A stretch of 22,891 nt of DNA from contig JAZKXO010000038.1 of NCBI GenBank assembly GCA_045611685.1, positions 1 to 22,891 of the forward strand, read 5' to 3'. The translations under genes were made by a program, and so were the position numbers. This document shows positions 13,678 through 22,565 of the stretch, one piece after another (position 1 is the stretch's first letter; each line of letters begins with the position of its first letter). A model generated the notes under the pieces. The model searched no databases. It was not told where the DNA came from and worked only from the letters and a program-made list of their open reading frames with translations. The DNA comes from SIG701 sp045611685. GTDB taxonomy: Bacteria > Bacillota > Clostridia > Oscillospirales > CAG-272.

Positions 13678-14979
13678 TCACACCAGAGTATACGCGCCGT
13701 CTCCGTCCGCTTTGAGCGAGGATTCATACAGCTTTGTAAGCGCCGTGATCATGTAATCCGTATCATGGACGCCTGCGGTCTCGTACGAAGAGTGCATGGC
13801 AAGCTGGGCAAGCCCCACGTCCACCGTGTTGAGCGACACCTGCGTATTCGAAATATTGCCGAGCGTCGATCCGCCGACCATATCGGAACGGTTGGCGAAG
13901 AACTGCACCGGCACGCCGACGGACTCGCATATCTCGGTGAAGATTGCTTCGGAGACTGCATCGGTCGTATAGCGCTGGTTAGCGTTATGCTTTACGACGA
14001 TACCGCCGTTCATGCGGGGGCGGTGCGTCGGATCGGCAAATTCCGGATGATTCGGATGCACAGCATGCGCGTTATCCGCAGAAACGAGGAAACTCAACGC
14101 GATCATACGGCGGTAATCGAGCGAAAGCGCCTCCGTAATACGCGAGAGCACGTCAAAAAGGAACGTGGATGCCGCGCCCTGCTTCGTCTGACTGCCCACC
14201 TCTTCGTTATCGAGCACGGCGAGCACGGGGATAGAGGCACCATCCTTCGCTTTCACAAATGCCTCAAGAGATGCAAACGCACACTGGAGATCGTCCAGTC
14301 TCGGTGCGGAGAGATACTGCTCGGACGCACCCCAGACGGTACCCTCCATCCGGTTGTACAAAAACAGATCCGAACCGAGGATATCCTCCTCTTTCACACC
14401 CGCGGCTTCGGCGATGATCGCACGGAATCGTGCGCGGTCAGCCGTATCGCCAAACAAGGGGAAGAGATCCACGTTGGTGTTATAGCTCATACCCTCGTTG
14501 GCGTTGCGCATCATGTGGATCGCAACGTTTGGAATCATAACGAGATCGCGATCGATCGAAACGAGTTTGGGTACAATGCGCCCGTTTTCGCGGACGACCA
14601 CGCGTCCTGCTACGGACAGAGGACGGTCGAGCCACGTCGCGCACAGCATGCCGCCGTACCGCTCCGTGTGAAGTCTTACATACATACCCGCAGATTCCGT
14701 TTCGGGGTATTCCTTGATTTTGAACGTAGGGCTGTCGCTGTGTGATGCGCACATCATAAAGCCGACGGGCGTCGTCTCGGGCACGCGGAAAGCGATCACG
14801 GATGATCCGCCGCGCGTTACGTAATATTTCCCGCCGGGGACAACGTCCCACGCATCCGACTCAAAGAGAGCGGTATAGCCCTCCCCCGAAAGGCGATTTG
14901 TGATATTCTCTACTGCGTGAAAAGAGACGGGGCTTTCTTTAATGAACGAGATCAAGCTCTCTGCCGTGTTTTTCGACAT
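13678..14979 (-). CDS. apeB: M18-family aspartyl aminopeptidase
   Basis: A 433-residue cytoplasmic zinc aminopeptidase that removes N-terminal, mainly acidic, residues from peptides. The likely metal and catalytic residues are visible in family order: H80 and D82 (CASHSDSPTFK), D229 or D230 (APRLDDLQ), E259-E260 (DNEEVGS), D302 (VSADNAHAVHPNHPE) and H396 (AMHSSYETAG). Length and order match M18 enzymes, which form tetrahedral dodecamers. GGGAG lies about eight bases before the ATG. It is monocistronic, with its own near-consensus promoter and terminator, and is divergent from the ABC exporter operon. Confidence 0.93.
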   Translation of the reverse strand: MSKNTAESLISFIKESPVSFHAVENITNRLSGEGYTALFESDAWDVVPGGKYYVTRGGSSVIAFRVPETTPVGFMMCASHSDSPTFKIKEYPETESAGMYVRLHTERYGGMLCATWLDRPLSVAGRVVVRENGRIVPKLVSIDRDLVMIPNVAIHMMRNANEGMSYNTNVDLFPLFGDTADRARFRAIIAEAAGVKEEDILGSDLFLYNRMEGTVWGASEQYLSAPRLDDLQCAFASLEAFVKAKDGASIPVLAVLDNEEVGSQTKQGAASTFLFDVLSRITEALSLDYRRMIALSFLVSADNAHAVHPNHPEFADPTHRPRMNGGIVVKHNANQRYTTDAVSEAIFTEICESVGVPVQFFANRSDMVGGSTLGNISNTQVSLNTVDVGLAQLAMHSSYETAGVHDTDYMITALTKLYESSLKADGDGAYTLV

Positions 14980-15017
14980 CGTTTTTCTCCCTCTGTTTTT
15001 ACTGTTTATTTGTATTG

Positions 15018-15046
15018 ATTGTACCGCATCACACCGTTTTTGTCAA
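15018..15046 (-). promoter_or_regulatory. Promoter of the M18 aminopeptidase gene
   Basis: On the minus strand TTGACA (15046-15041), 17 bases, TACAAT (15023-15018), about 40 bases before the ATG. Confidence 0.8.
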
Positions 15047-15094
15047 GGCTTCGGCATTTGGCACTATAATTTTCAAAAAGTGTGAATTATATGC

Positions 15095-15123
15095 TTTTCA
15101 AAAACATTTATTTATGCTATAAT
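15095..15123 (+). promoter_or_regulatory. Promoter of the four-gene ABC exporter operon
   Basis: TTTTCA (15095-15100), 17 bases, TATAAT (15118-15123) preceded by TGC, so an extended -10. The predicted start near 15130 gives a leader of only ~57 bases. A second TATAAT at 15065-15070 has TTGTCA 19 bases upstream and may be a weaker alternative. Confidence 0.7.
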
Positions 15124-15186
15124 ATATAAGATATAGATGTCTTTAAAAAATACAATGCACAATCGCAAAAGAAAAGGAACTTCTCT

Positions 15187-16917
15187 GTGAAAAAACTGCT
15201 TGTTTACATGAAAGGATACGGGGGCGCCATCGTTCTCAGTCCGCTTCTGAAACTGATCGAAGCGACACTCGAACTGCTTGTCCCTCTCGTTATCGCCCAA
15301 GTGATCGACCGCGGCGTCGCGGGAGGCGATCGCGGATACATTACCGGTATGTGTCTCCTTCTCGGAGCACTCGGCGTTATTGGCTATATTTTCTCCATTA
15401 TCGCGCAGTATTTCGCCGCCAAGGTCGCGGTGGGCTTCGTCGCGCGGGTAAAGCACGTGCTTTTTGCCCATCTCGGCAGACTCTCCTACACGGAGATGGA
15501 TACGCTCGGCAGTGCCACCATGATCACCCGCATGACAAGCGACATGAACCAAATGCAAAGCGGCATCAATCTTGCACTCCGTCTCCTTCTGCGCTCACCG
15601 TTCGTAGTGTTCGGCGCGATGGTGATGGCGTTCACCGTGGACGTGAAAGCAGCGCTCACATTCGCTGTTGCGATCCCAGTTCTTTGCATCGTGGTGTTCG
15701 GTATTATGCTCGTCAGCATCCCGCTGTACAAGAAGGTACAAGCAAAACTTGATGCCGTCCTCAAAGCCACGAGAGAAAATCTCTCCGGCGTGCGCGTCAT
15801 CCGCGCGTTCTGTCACGAAAAGGAAGAAACAGAGGATTTCCATAATAAAAACGAAGCACTCACCCGTGAGCAGAAATTCGTGGGGCGCATCTCCGCCCTT
15901 ATGAACCCGATCACGTATATCATCATAAACCTCGCGACCGTCTGGCTCATCCACATAGGCGCTATCCGCGTGGAGATGGGCATCCTCACAAGCGGTGCCG
16001 TGATCGCGCTCTACAACTACATGTCACAGATCCTCATTGAGCTCATCAAGATGGCGAATCTGTTCATCACGATCACGAAAGCCATTGCCTCAGGCAACCG
16101 CGTACAGGCGATCCTTGAGATCCCCGCAGGCATGGACACCCCCGCCGACGTTACCGATGCCGTTCAAAACGGCGATGCGGTGCGTTTTGACAACGTAACG
16201 CTCACATACCGCGGTGCGGGCGCGCCCTCTCTCGAAACCATTACGTTCTCCGCCGCGCGCGGAGAAACCGTCGGCATCATCGGCGGTACGGGCAGCGGTA
16301 AAACGTCACTTGTCAATATGATTCCCCGTTTCTACGATGCAACCGAGGGTTCTGTCACCGTAAACGGCATCGACGTACGTGCCTTTGATACAGAGATTCT
16401 CCGGCAGAAGATCGGCATCGTGCCGCAGAAGGCGCTTTTGTTCCGCGGCACCGTCCGTGAGAACCTCCTTTACGGCAATCCCGATGCAGACGATAATGCG
16501 CTCTGGGCGGCTCTAGAGATTGCGCAAGCGCGCTCTGTCGTTGAAGAAAAGCCGGGTGGGCTCGACTTTCAGATCGAAGCCGGCGGGCGAAATCTCTCGG
16601 GCGGTCAGCGCCAGCGCCTGACGATTGCCCGTGCGCTCGTGCGAAATCCGGAAATCCTGATTCTCGATGACAGCGCCTCCGCACTCGACTTCGCGACGGA
16701 CGCGGCACTCCGGAAGGCTCTCAAAGCCCTTCCCTCCGATATGACCGTGTTTATCGTGTCCCAGCGCACCTCCTCGATCGCACACGCGGATAAGATCCTC
16801 GTTATGGAGGACGGATGTATCTCCCATATAGGCACGCACGCCGAGCTTCTCGAAATGTCGGATATCTACCGCGAGATCTACGATTCCCAGTTCAAAAAGG
16901 AGGCAGCCGTCGGATGA
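15187..16917 (+). CDS. ABC exporter half-transporter, degenerate-site subunit (pair 1)
   Basis: A 576-residue half-transporter: a six-helix exporter domain (~15-300) fused to an ATPase domain. Walker A is GGTGSGKT (366-373), the Q-loop Q414, the signature LSGGQ (470-474). The Walker B aspartate is D494, but the catalytic glutamate position holds Asp (D495) and the switch histidine is replaced by Gln (Q526, in VSQRTSS). These changes mark the non-hydrolysing half of heterodimeric type IV exporters such as TM287/288 or BmrCD. The start is GTG at 15187, eight bases after AAAAGGA. The stop overlaps the next gene's ATG (ATGA), so a heterodimer with it is expected. The substrate may be a drug, lipid or peptide; nothing indicates which. 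Confidence 0.92.
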   Translation: MKKLLVYMKGYGGAIVLSPLLKLIEATLELLVPLVIAQVIDRGVAGGDRGYITGMCLLLGALGVIGYIFSIIAQYFAAKVAVGFVARVKHVLFAHLGRLSYTEMDTLGSATMITRMTSDMNQMQSGINLALRLLLRSPFVVFGAMVMAFTVDVKAALTFAVAIPVLCIVVFGIMLVSIPLYKKVQAKLDAVLKATRENLSGVRVIRAFCHEKEETEDFHNKNEALTREQKFVGRISALMNPITYIIINLATVWLIHIGAIRVEMGILTSGAVIALYNYMSQILIELIKMANLFITITKAIASGNRVQAILEIPAGMDTPADVTDAVQNGDAVRFDNVTLTYRGAGAPSLETITFSAARGETVGIIGGTGSGKTSLVNMIPRFYDATEGSVTVNGIDVRAFDTEILRQKIGIVPQKALLFRGTVRENLLYGNPDADDNALWAALEIAQARSVVEEKPGGLDFQIEAGGRNLSGGQRQRLTIARALVRNPEILILDDSASALDFATDAALRKALKALPSDMTVFIVSQRTSSIAHADKILVMEDGCISHIGTHAELLEMSDIYREIYDSQFKKEAAVG

Positions 16918-18668
16918 AATCGGAAAAGAAAAATGCCGCGCCCGGCACGGTCGAAAAAGTGCTGTCTCATATAAAGAAATACCGTCTTCTCCTTTGTCTC
17001 TCCATTCTCTTAGCGACCGTAACGGTGGGTTTGACCCTGTACGTTCCCATTCTCATCGGCCGCGCGGTTGACGCGATGGTAGAGGCGGGACGGGTGGATT
17101 TCTCCGTGATTCTCCCGACGCTTACGAGAATTATTGTTATCGTTTCCCTGACGGGTCTCGCGCAGTGGATCATGAACACAGTAAACAACCGCATCACCTA
17201 CGGTGTCGTCCGCGATCTCAGAAACGATGCGTTCGCCCGTATTCAGAAGCTGCCGCTCTCGTACCTTGATGCACACCCCACAGGCTCGATCGTCAGCCGC
17301 GTTATCACGGATGCGGATCAGTTTGCCGAGGGACTCCTCATAGGCTTCACGCAGCTGTTCACAGGCGTCATGACGATCCTCGGCACGCTCGTCTTTATGC
17401 TGACGATCCACGTCGGCATCACGGCAGTCGTCGTGCTTCTGACGCCGATGTCTCTCCTCTTGGCACGCTTCATTGCAACGAGAACGTACCACTTCTTCCA
17501 CGCGCAGTCCGAGGTGCGCGGTGAGCAGACCGCTCTCATCGACGAAATGCTGACGGGACAGAAAACCGTGCAGGCATTCTCGAGAGAAGAAGCGACGCTT
17601 GCCCGCTTTGACGAGATCAACGGGCGGCTGGAGAAATGCTCCCTCAAAGCGACGTTTTTCTCTTCGCTCGTGAATCCGACCACCCGCGTGCTCAACAATC
17701 TCATTTACGCCGCCGTAGCAATGACGGGCGCTTTCGCTGCCGTAGCGGGCGCCATATCGGTCGGCGGACTCACTTGCTTTCTCAGTTACGCGACGCAGTA
17801 CGCAAAACCGTTCAACGAGATCTCCGGCATCATCACCGAACTGCAGAACGCGCTCGCCTGCGCCTCACGCCTCTTTGAACTGATTGATGCGCCGACGGAA
17901 AAGCCCGATGCAACCGATGCAACCGTCCTTTCCAACGCCGAGGGGCACCTCAAAGCGGACTCCGTTTCTTTCTCCTACACACCTGACCGTCCTCTCATCG
18001 AGAATTTCAATCTCACCGTGAAGCCGGGGCAGAGAATCGCGATCGTCGGCCCTACCGGATGCGGGAAAACCACCGTAATCAATCTGCTCATGCGATTTTA
18101 CGACGTTGATCGGGGCATCATATCGGTAGACGGCAAGGATATTCGGAAGATCACCCGACAAAGCCTCAGAGAAAACTACGGCATGGTGCTGCAGGATACG
18201 TGGCTGAAATCCGCCACGATCCGTGAAAATATCAAAATGGGACGCCCAGACGCGACGGACGAAGAAATGATCGAAGCCGCCAAAGCAGCCCACGCACACA
18301 GCTTCATCCGAAGGCTTCCCAAGGGCTACGACACCGTCATCGGTGAGGATGGCGGCAGCCTGTCCCAAGGTCAAAAGCAGCTTCTCTCCATCACCCGCGT
18401 GATGCTTTGCCTGCCGCCGATGCTTATCCTCGACGAAGCGACCTCCTCGATCGACACGCGTACCGAGGAGAAGATTCAAAAAGCCTTCGCCCGTATGATG
18501 AAGGGGCGCACGAGCTTTATCGTGGCGCACCGTCTCTCCACCGTCCGTGAAGCGGACGTGATCCTCGTGATGGAAAACGGCAACATCGTCGAACAGGGAC
18601 GCCACGAGGAGCTTCTTTTGAAGGGCGGATTTTATGCCCGTCTCTATAACAGCCAGTTTGCCCCGTAA
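16914..18668 (+). CDS. ABC exporter half-transporter, canonical subunit (pair 1)
   Basis: A 584-residue half-transporter starting MKSEKKNAAPGTVEK; the ATG at 16914 is 10 bases after AGGAGG and overlaps the previous stop. After a six-helix domain (~22-300) the ATPase domain shows Walker A GPTGCGKT (379-386), Q427, the signature LSQGQ (483-487), Walker B LILDE with catalytic E508, and H539 (VAHRLST). All hydrolysis residues are intact, so this should be the active half of the pair. LSQGQ instead of LSGGQ is usual for the canonical partner in these heterodimers. A 53-base gap with a fresh ribosome binding site separates it from pair 2. Confidence 0.92.
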   Translation: MKSEKKNAAPGTVEKVLSHIKKYRLLLCLSILLATVTVGLTLYVPILIGRAVDAMVEAGRVDFSVILPTLTRIIVIVSLTGLAQWIMNTVNNRITYGVVRDLRNDAFARIQKLPLSYLDAHPTGSIVSRVITDADQFAEGLLIGFTQLFTGVMTILGTLVFMLTIHVGITAVVVLLTPMSLLLARFIATRTYHFFHAQSEVRGEQTALIDEMLTGQKTVQAFSREEATLARFDEINGRLEKCSLKATFFSSLVNPTTRVLNNLIYAAVAMTGAFAAVAGAISVGGLTCFLSYATQYAKPFNEISGIITELQNALACASRLFELIDAPTEKPDATDATVLSNAEGHLKADSVSFSYTPDRPLIENFNLTVKPGQRIAIVGPTGCGKTTVINLLMRFYDVDRGIISVDGKDIRKITRQSLRENYGMVLQDTWLKSATIRENIKMGRPDATDEEMIEAAKAAHAHSFIRRLPKGYDTVIGEDGGSLSQGQKQLLSITRVMLCLPPMLILDEATSSIDTRTEEKIQKAFARMMKGRTSFIVAHRLSTVREADVILVMENGNIVEQGRHEELLLKGGFYARLYNSQFAP

Positions 18669-18721
18669 AGAGGGGCTGAACAAAACCCGCACACCTGTCA
18701 ACAAGGAGGAAATACACACTC

Positions 18722-20464
18722 ATGTTCAAGACCTTAGCGAAATCCATAAGGGAATTCAAGACACCGTCGATCATCACACCGATTCTCATCATCGGTGAGG
18801 TCGTAATCGAATGTCTCATTCCTTACATTATTGCCAATTTGATCAACGACATCAAAGCCGGCTGTGATTTTTCCACCATTCTTACGAATGGCGGCATTAT
18901 GGCGCTTCTGGCCGTTCTGTCGCTCTCCTTCGGTGCCGCCGCCGCAATCACCGCGTCCAAGGCCTCCGCCGGCTTTGCGCGCAATCTCCGGCACGATCTC
19001 TTTTACAAGATCCAGACGTACTCTTTTGACAACATCGACAAGTTTTCCTCCTCATCGCTCGTAACGCGTATGACTACCGACGTCTCCTACGTGCAGATGT
19101 CGTATATGATGATCATCCGCACGGCGATCCGCTCCCCGTTTATGTTCATTTTCGCGATCATTATGGCGTACACGATGGGCGGCGCACTTTCCACCATCTT
19201 CGTCGTTGCCGTGCCGATTCTGGCATTCGGCCTGTTCTTCATCGCACGCAAAGCGATGCCCGCATTCACGCGCGTGTTCCGCAAATACGACCGTCTGAAT
19301 GAATCCATTGAGGAAAACGTTATGGCAATGCGCGCCGTCAAGGGATTCGTCCGCGAGGAATACGAAAAAGAAAAATTTACCGAAGCCTCCGACGAGATCC
19401 GCCGGGACTTTACCCGTGCAGAAAGAATCGTCGCGTTCAATAATCCCCTCATGCAGGTCTGCCTGCAGCTTATCATGATCTTCGTTCTCTACTTTGGCTC
19501 GAAGCTGATCGTAACCTCGTCCGGCTCGTACATCGACGTCGGTCAGCTTTCCGCTATGCTCACCTACGGTATGCAGATCCTCATGTCGCTCATGATGCTC
19601 TCCATGATCTACGTAATGATCACCATGTCCGCCGAGTCTGCCCGCCGTATCGTGGAAGTTTTGAACGAAGAGCCCACGCTCAAAAATCCCGAAAATCCCA
19701 TAACGGAAGTAAAAGACGGCTCGATCCATTTCGAAAACGTATCCTTCAAATACTCCCGGCGGGCGGAGAAATACGCACTCTCGGATATTGATCTCCATAT
19801 AAGATCCGGTGAGACCGTCGGTATCATCGGCGGCACTGGATCAAGTAAATCGACACTCGTACAGCTTATCTCCCGCCTCTACGACGCAACGGAAGGCGTG
19901 GTTCGCGTCGGCGGCGTAGACGTACGCGAGTACGATATGAACGTTCTCCGCGACAGCGTATCCGTAGTTCTCCAGAAAAACGTTCTCTTTGCGGGCACGG
20001 TGAAGGAAAACCTCCGCTGGGGCAACAAAAACGCTACCGACGAGGAACTCGAAGAGGCGTGCCGCCTCGCGCAGGCAGACGTCTTTATCAAGGCTCTCCC
20101 CGACGGATACGATACGCATATCGAACAAGGCGGCACCAACGTATCGGGCGGTCAGAAACAGCGTCTCTGTATCGCACGTGCACTTCTCAAACGCCCGAAG
20201 ATCCTGATCCTTGACGACTCCACGAGCGCCGTTGACACGAAGACCGATGCGCTCATCCGCCGCGGACTCAAGGAGTTCATCCCCGAAACGACGAAAATCA
20301 TCATTGCCCAGCGCGTTGCCTCCGTGGAAGACGCCGACAAGATCCTCGTTATGGACGGCGGTCGGATCGTAGCTACGGGCACGCACGAGGAGCTTCTCAA
20401 ATCTTCGCCGATTTACTTTGAAGTATATACACAGCAGACGAAAGGAGGACGTGAAAATGCGTAA
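18722..20464 (+). CDS. ABC exporter half-transporter, degenerate-site subunit (pair 2)
   Basis: A 580-residue half-transporter. AAGGAGG lies about nine bases before the ATG. The membrane domain is followed by an ATPase domain with Walker A G370-GTGSSKS (the usual third Gly is S375), the signature VSGGQ (474-478), Walker B LILDD with Asp (D499) at the catalytic position, and Q530 in place of the switch His (IIAQRVAS). It is thus degenerate in the same two positions as the first gene of pair 1. The two share layout but differ widely in the membrane domain, which suggests an old duplication rather than a recent one. Its 3' end overlaps the next gene by eight bases. Confidence 0.92.
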   Translation: MFKTLAKSIREFKTPSIITPILIIGEVVIECLIPYIIANLINDIKAGCDFSTILTNGGIMALLAVLSLSFGAAAAITASKASAGFARNLRHDLFYKIQTYSFDNIDKFSSSSLVTRMTTDVSYVQMSYMMIIRTAIRSPFMFIFAIIMAYTMGGALSTIFVVAVPILAFGLFFIARKAMPAFTRVFRKYDRLNESIEENVMAMRAVKGFVREEYEKEKFTEASDEIRRDFTRAERIVAFNNPLMQVCLQLIMIFVLYFGSKLIVTSSGSYIDVGQLSAMLTYGMQILMSLMMLSMIYVMITMSAESARRIVEVLNEEPTLKNPENPITEVKDGSIHFENVSFKYSRRAEKYALSDIDLHIRSGETVGIIGGTGSSKSTLVQLISRLYDATEGVVRVGGVDVREYDMNVLRDSVSVVLQKNVLFAGTVKENLRWGNKNATDEELEEACRLAQADVFIKALPDGYDTHIEQGGTNVSGGQKQRLCIARALLKRPKILILDDSTSAVDTKTDALIRRGLKEFIPETTKIIIAQRVASVEDADKILVMDGGRIVATGTHEELLKSSPIYFEVYTQQTKGGRENA

Positions 20465-22388
20465 GACTCAAACCCCTCCGCCAAGCGGCAAACCTATGGG
20501 CAAGCCGAAAATAAACTTCTCCATGCTCGGCCGTCTGGTAAAACTGCTCTTCGGCTATTATCCCGTCCTCGTTCCTCTCACCGGCGTATGCATTCTGTTC
20601 TCCGCCGTTGTCAGTTCCCTCCCCCCCATTTTCATGCAGAACGTCATCGCCGCTATTGAACGCTGGTTCGAATCCGGCGACTGGGACTCTGCCAAAGCTG
20701 AAGTTCTGCCGTATCTCGCCGTACTCGTCGTTCTGTACGCGCTTTCCCTCGCTTCCCTTATCACGTACACACAGCTCAGTGCGTATATCACCCAGGGCTT
20801 CCTCAGTAAAATGCGTATCCGTATGTTCAGCAGCATGCAGAACTTGCCGATCCGTTATTTTGACACCCACGCACACGGCGATATCATGAGCCACTACACG
20901 AACGATATCGACACTCTCCGCATGCTCGTATCGCAGACTCTGCCGCAGCTGTTGCAGTCCGGTATGATCATCTCCGTGGTTCTGGCGATCATGATCTACT
21001 ACTGCGGATGGCTGACGATCCTCGTCTTGGCCGGCGTTGCCAGCATGATCCTCGTCTCAAAGAAGGTTGGAGGAGGATCGGCAAAATACTTCATCCGCCA
21101 GCAGAAATCCATGGGTAAAACGGAAGGCTTCATTCAGGAAATGATGAACGGCCAGAAGGTCGTCAAGGTTTTCTGCCACGAAGAGGAATCCGAAGCCGCA
21201 TTCGACGAGATCAACGACGCACTGTACGAGGACAGCCGCCGTGCCAACTCCTTTGCGAACATGCTCGGCCCGATCATTATGAACATCGGCAATATCCTCT
21301 ACGTTCTGGTAGCGCTCGTCGGCGGTCTTCTTCTCATCGGCAACGTGCCGAATTTGAGCTTATCAGGAAAGGCTTTGAGCATCAGTATCGTTATCCCCTT
21401 CCTCAATATGACAAAGCAGTTCACCGGCAACATCAACCAGCTTTCCCAGCAGATCAACTCCGTCGCCATGGCAATGGCGGGCGCAAGCCGTATCTTCGCC
21501 CTCATGGATGAAAAACCGGAAACAGATGAAGGCTACGTTACCCTCGTCAACGCCACCGTTGCCGAAGACGGCACGATCACCGAAAGTGATGCGCGCACCG
21601 GCATGTGGGCATGGAAACACCCGCACGGCGACGGCACCCTCACCTACACGCTCCTCAAGGGAGACGTCCGGCTGCACGGGGTCGATTTCGCCTACGAGGA
21701 AGGAAAACAGATCCTTCACGATGTATCTGTATACGCCGAACCCGGTCAGAAGGTCGCCTTCGTCGGTGCCACGGGTGCCGGCAAGACCACGATCACCAAC
21801 CTCATCAACCGCTATTACGATATCGCCGACGGAAAGATCCGCTACGACGGCATCAACATCAACAAGATCAAAAAGGCCGATCTGCGCCGCTCGCTCGGTA
21901 TCGTACTGCAGGAGACGAATCTGTTCTCCGGCACGGTTATGGAAAACATCCGCTACGGACGGCTCGATGCCACCGATGAAGACTGTATCGCCGCCGCGAA
22001 GCTTTCGGGTGCGGATGATTTCATCTCCCGTCTGCCGGACGGATACAACACGATGCTGAAAAACAACGCATCCAATCTGTCTCAAGGACAAAGACAGCTC
22101 ATCGCGATCGCGCGTGCCGCCGTTGCCGATCCGCCCGTTATGATCATGGATGAGGCGACCTCCTCCATCGACACGCGTACGGAAGCAATCGTACAGCGCG
22201 GTATGGATAAACTGATGGAGGGACGCACGGTGTTCGTCATCGCGCACCGCCTTTCCACCATTATGAACGCCGACGTGATCATGGTACTGGATCACGGCCG
22301 CATCATCGAGCGCGGCAATCACGAGACGCTTCTCAAAGAGCACGGCACGTACTATCAGCTCTATACCGGCGCCTTCGAGTTGGAATAA
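20457..22388 (+). CDS. ABC exporter half-transporter, canonical subunit (pair 2)
   Basis: A 643-residue half-transporter. The ATG at 20457 follows AAAGGAGG; an earlier in-frame ATG lies inside the previous gene with no site. There is a Pro/Gly/Lys-rich cytoplasmic head (1-20) and a six-helix domain (~35-320). Between membrane and ATPase domains lies an insertion of about 45 residues (357-402: VTLVNATVAEDGTI, then RTGMWAWKHPHGDGT), seen in the clostridial YfiC-like subgroup. The ATPase domain is intact: Walker A GATGAGKT (437-444), Q485, LSQGQ (541-545), MIMDE with E566, and H597. It should be the hydrolysing partner of the preceding gene. The protein ends FELE, a sequence repeated 132 bases downstream. 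Confidence 0.92.
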   Translation: MRKTQTPPPSGKPMGKPKINFSMLGRLVKLLFGYYPVLVPLTGVCILFSAVVSSLPPIFMQNVIAAIERWFESGDWDSAKAEVLPYLAVLVVLYALSLASLITYTQLSAYITQGFLSKMRIRMFSSMQNLPIRYFDTHAHGDIMSHYTNDIDTLRMLVSQTLPQLLQSGMIISVVLAIMIYYCGWLTILVLAGVASMILVSKKVGGGSAKYFIRQQKSMGKTEGFIQEMMNGQKVVKVFCHEEESEAAFDEINDALYEDSRRANSFANMLGPIIMNIGNILYVLVALVGGLLLIGNVPNLSLSGKALSISIVIPFLNMTKQFTGNINQLSQQINSVAMAMAGASRIFALMDEKPETDEGYVTLVNATVAEDGTITESDARTGMWAWKHPHGDGTLTYTLLKGDVRLHGVDFAYEEGKQILHDVSVYAEPGQKVAFVGATGAGKTTITNLINRYYDIADGKIRYDGININKIKKADLRRSLGIVLQETNLFSGTVMENIRYGRLDATDEDCIAAAKLSGADDFISRLPDGYNTMLKNNASNLSQGQRQLIAIARAAVADPPVMIMDEATSSIDTRTEAIVQRGMDKLMEGRTVFVIAHRLSTIMNADVIMVLDHGRIIERGNHETLLKEHGTYYQLYTGAFELE

Positions 22389-22521
22389 ACTTATCTATAA
22401 TTGAAACTCAGCCGTCCAACTCGGCGAAAAAGTCTTTCAAAGCGGGGCCCAACCGCTTTGAATCGGCTTCGCCGCCCGACTTTTTCCGAAGTCCGGCATA
22501 AATCCTTCGAGTTGGAGTAAC
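22372..22521. repeat. 17-base direct repeat flanking a structured element
   Basis: CCTTCGAGTTGGAATAA (22372-22388, the 3' end of the last ABC gene) recurs with one change at 22504-22520, exactly 132 bases on and in the same frame. An inverted copy of its core (TCCAACTCG) lies at 22415-22423. Between them are a 10-base hairpin (22436-22445 with 22453-22462), a small CGGC-TTC-GCCG hairpin (22464-22474) and an enclosing GAAAAAGTC/GACTTTTTC stem (22426-22434 with 22478-22486). Confidence 0.8.
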
Positions 22522-22526
22522 AAAAC

Positions 22527-22558
22527 AAAGCGCGTATCCGCATTCGGATACGCGCTTT
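22527..22558. terminator. Bidirectional terminator between ABC operon and queT-like gene
   Basis: A perfect 14-base stem (AAAGCGCGTATCCG with its complement) has a four-base loop and is T-rich on both sides. Confidence 0.9.
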
Positions 22559-22565
22559 TATTATA

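Noticed and set aside
13048..14745. Plus-strand frame of 565 codons opposite the protease and aminopeptidase genes
   Set aside because: The opposite strand encodes recognisable M50 and M18 proteins with motifs in place; this frame is Arg/His-rich with no domain, a by-product of high G+C.
22411..22517. Possible integron attC site (GTCCAAC ... GTTGGAG around an imperfect palindrome)
   Set aside because: The left box fits the RYYYAAC pattern, but the right box misses the final base, the gene before it is part of a four-gene operon rather than a cassette, and no integrase or second site is present.
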